Positions 5,146 to 6,190 of a stretch of 6,190 nucleotides of DNA are shown here, piece by piece (within the stretch, counting starts at the first letter, position 1; every line of letters begins with the position of its first letter). The notes beneath the pieces were generated by a model. The model was not told the origin of the DNA, made no database searches, and worked only from the letters and a program-made list of their open reading frames with translations. Source of the DNA: Clostridium sp. CAG:389 (GTDB lineage: Bacteria; Bacillota; Clostridia; TANB77; CAG-508); contig FR901912.1 in the NCBI GenBank assembly GCA_000438255.1, positions 1 through 6,190 of the forward strand. Direction: 5' to 3'. The translations under genes were made by a program, and so were the position numbers.

Positions 5146-6190
5146 ATCTGCATCATATTCAATACCAAATGCATTTCAATGCCTAGGTTCATATGTGTTT
5201 ACAGACCCTAAGGGAGAACTTTATGATGCAACAGCAGGTTATTTAAAAGAAAATGGATATGATATAAAAGTATTAAATTTAGTAAGACCACAATATAGTG
5301 ATGGATACAATCCATTAATGCATATTTCATCAGAATTAGATGTTGATGTTATTGCAAACACAATAGTAAAAGGGCAAAAGACAGATAGTAGTTCAGACCC
5401 ATATTGGGATGATATGGCAGAAATGTTATTGAAAGCTTTAATATATTATTTAATTGCAACAAGACCAGAAGAAGAACAAAACCTAGCAAGTTGTGCAGAA
5501 TTAGTAAGGGCAGCAAATAAAAATGGTGGAAGCAATTTGCTTTCTGATTTAATGGGACAATTACCATATGATCATCCAGCAAGAATGTATTATAAATCAA
5601 TAGAAATTGCACCAGAAAAAACATATGGTTCAATTCTAAGTTCACTACAATCAAAACTTGGTAAATTTGACTCAAAAGAAATTGCAGAATTGACATCAAC
5701 AGATACAATAAATTTTGAAGAAATAGGAAGTAAGAAAACAGCGGTATATGTTATATCATCAGATACACATACAGCATATGATTTCTTATTAACAATATTC
5801 TTCTCACAAATGATACAACAATTATATGATTATGCAGACCAAAATGGAGGAAGATTAAAAGAAAGAACTTATTTTATATTAGACGAGTTTGCAAATATAG
5901 GAAAAATACCGGATTTTGATAAAAAGATATCAACATCAAGAAGTAGAGGAATATCATTTAGTGTAATTTTACAAAACATAGATCAATTAGAAGCAATATA
6001 TGAAAAATCTTATGAAACTATAATGGGTAACTGTGATACACATGTATTTTTAGGAAGTAACTCATTTAAAACTGTTGAGTATTTTTCAAAACAATTAGGT
6101 GAAAAAACAATAGATAGAGATAGTGTTTCAATTAATAAAGATAAACAAAATCATAGAACAGGAAAGAGCTTGTCAGACCAGATTATGGCT
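5123..6190 (+). CDS. VirD4/TraG-type coupling protein, ATPase part, frame +1, open at window end
   Basis: This frame is open from after the TAG at 5120-5122 to the last base. True homology starts at GGT 5129. Numbered as one protein with the upstream part, residues 157-510 include GSGSGKS (157-163, Walker A), DPKGE (182-186), the helical all-alpha region (about 230-340), ILDEFANIGKIPDF with Walker B Asp408-Glu409, and SRSRGISFSVILQN (426-439) with Gln438 in the sensor position. NCDTHVFLGS follows near the C-terminal end. These are hallmarks of the T4SS-DNA_transf/TraG family, closest in style to coupling proteins of Firmicute conjugative elements. The family usually runs to about 580-620 aa, so roughly 70-110 residues lie beyond the window. 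It has no credible start of its own: a TTG at 5123 has no Shine-Dalgarno site, and the first in-frame ATG (5318) would lose Walker A. It should be read as the continuation of the gene starting at 4660. Confidence 0.88.
   Translation, partial: MDGSGSGKSASYSIPNAFQCLGSYVFTDPKGELYDATAGYLKENGYDIKVLNLVRPQYSDGYNPLMHISSELDVDVIANTIVKGQKTDSSSDPYWDDMAEMLLKALIYYLIATRPEEEQNLASCAELVRAANKNGGSNLLSDLMGQLPYDHPARMYYKSIEIAPEKTYGSILSSLQSKLGKFDSKEIAELTSTDTINFEEIGSKKTAVYVISSDTHTAYDFLLTIFFSQMIQQLYDYADQNGGRLKERTYFILDEFANIGKIPDFDKKISTSRSRGISFSVILQNIDQLEAIYEKSYETIMGNCDTHVFLGSNSFKTVEYFSKQLGEKTIDRDSVSINKDKQNHRTGKSLSDQIMA
5125..5143 (+). other. Frameshift site inside the coupling-protein P-loop
   Basis: Reading from 4660, codons GTT GGA (5122-5127) are followed by CGG TTC TGG TTC TGG TAA. 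Skipping C5128 gives GGT TCT GGT TCT GGT AAA TCT, which is GSGSGKS and completes a textbook Walker A. The lesion is therefore one extra base within a codon or so of 5128. The site is next to a duplicated hexamer (GGTTCT twice, 5129-5140), not in a homopolymer. CGG at 5128-5130 is the only CGG codon I find in the coding frames of the window. Confidence 0.9.

Noticed and set aside
5123..5149. A separate gene starting at TTG 5123 for the ATPase half
   Set aside because: No Shine-Dalgarno site precedes it, and the product would lack the membrane anchor that is encoded directly upstream in the adjacent frame.
5349..5708. A 119-aa minus-strand open frame within the coupling-protein ATPase domain
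   Set aside because: The + strand frame here has continuous TraG/VirD4 homology, and the minus frame is Leu-rich shadow.
1..6190. CRISPR arrays, tRNA or rRNA genes, insertion sequences and long direct repeats
   Set aside because: No regularly spaced repeats, cloverleaf-like segments, transposase motifs or paired terminal repeats were found on reading either strand.

Overview
The window is very AT-rich. Arg is nearly always AGA, Ile often ATA, and Shine-Dalgarno sites and promoter boxes are of the Gram-positive type (TTGACA/TATAAT). This points to a low-GC Firmicute, most likely of the class Clostridia; that is inferred from composition and protein style, and no species can be named. Every supported gene is on the + strand.

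Left part (about 1-3640), chromosomal housekeeping. After a non-coding leader with a good sigma-A-type promoter (117-145) comes murF (174-1556), then ddl (best start 1613, end 2650). Ddl makes D-Ala-D-Ala, and MurF attaches that dipeptide to the UDP-MurNAc-tripeptide, so the pair covers two consecutive steps of cytoplasmic peptidoglycan precursor synthesis. An intrinsic terminator (2693-2721) closes this unit. An extended -10 promoter almost on top of it starts the next gene, a zinc-finger-less J-domain co-chaperone (2771-3637).

Right part (about 3640-6190), start of a type IV secretion or conjugation module. A consensus promoter (TTGACA, 17 bp, TATAAT; 3683-3711) drives three tightly spaced genes: an unrecognised soluble 173-aa protein (3775-4296), a 107-aa protein that weakly resembles SpoVG (4310-4633), and a VirD4/TraG-type coupling ATPase (4660 to beyond the window end). 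The coupling protein is interrupted. A single extra base at about 5128, inside the Walker A codons, shifts the frame and gives a stop at 5143-5145. The remaining 354 codons stay open in the +1 frame to the window edge and carry Walker B and the other conserved motifs. Without the extra base the P-loop reads GGSGSGKS. This is either a sequencing or assembly error, a recent inactivating mutation, or (least likely) recoding.

No integrase, relaxase, att repeat, tRNA, rRNA or CRISPR array is visible. The sequence therefore cannot show whether the secretion module is an inserted element starting near 3640 or a resident locus. The points most worth following are the frameshift, the two small genes ahead of the coupling protein, and the sharp functional boundary at 3640-3775.
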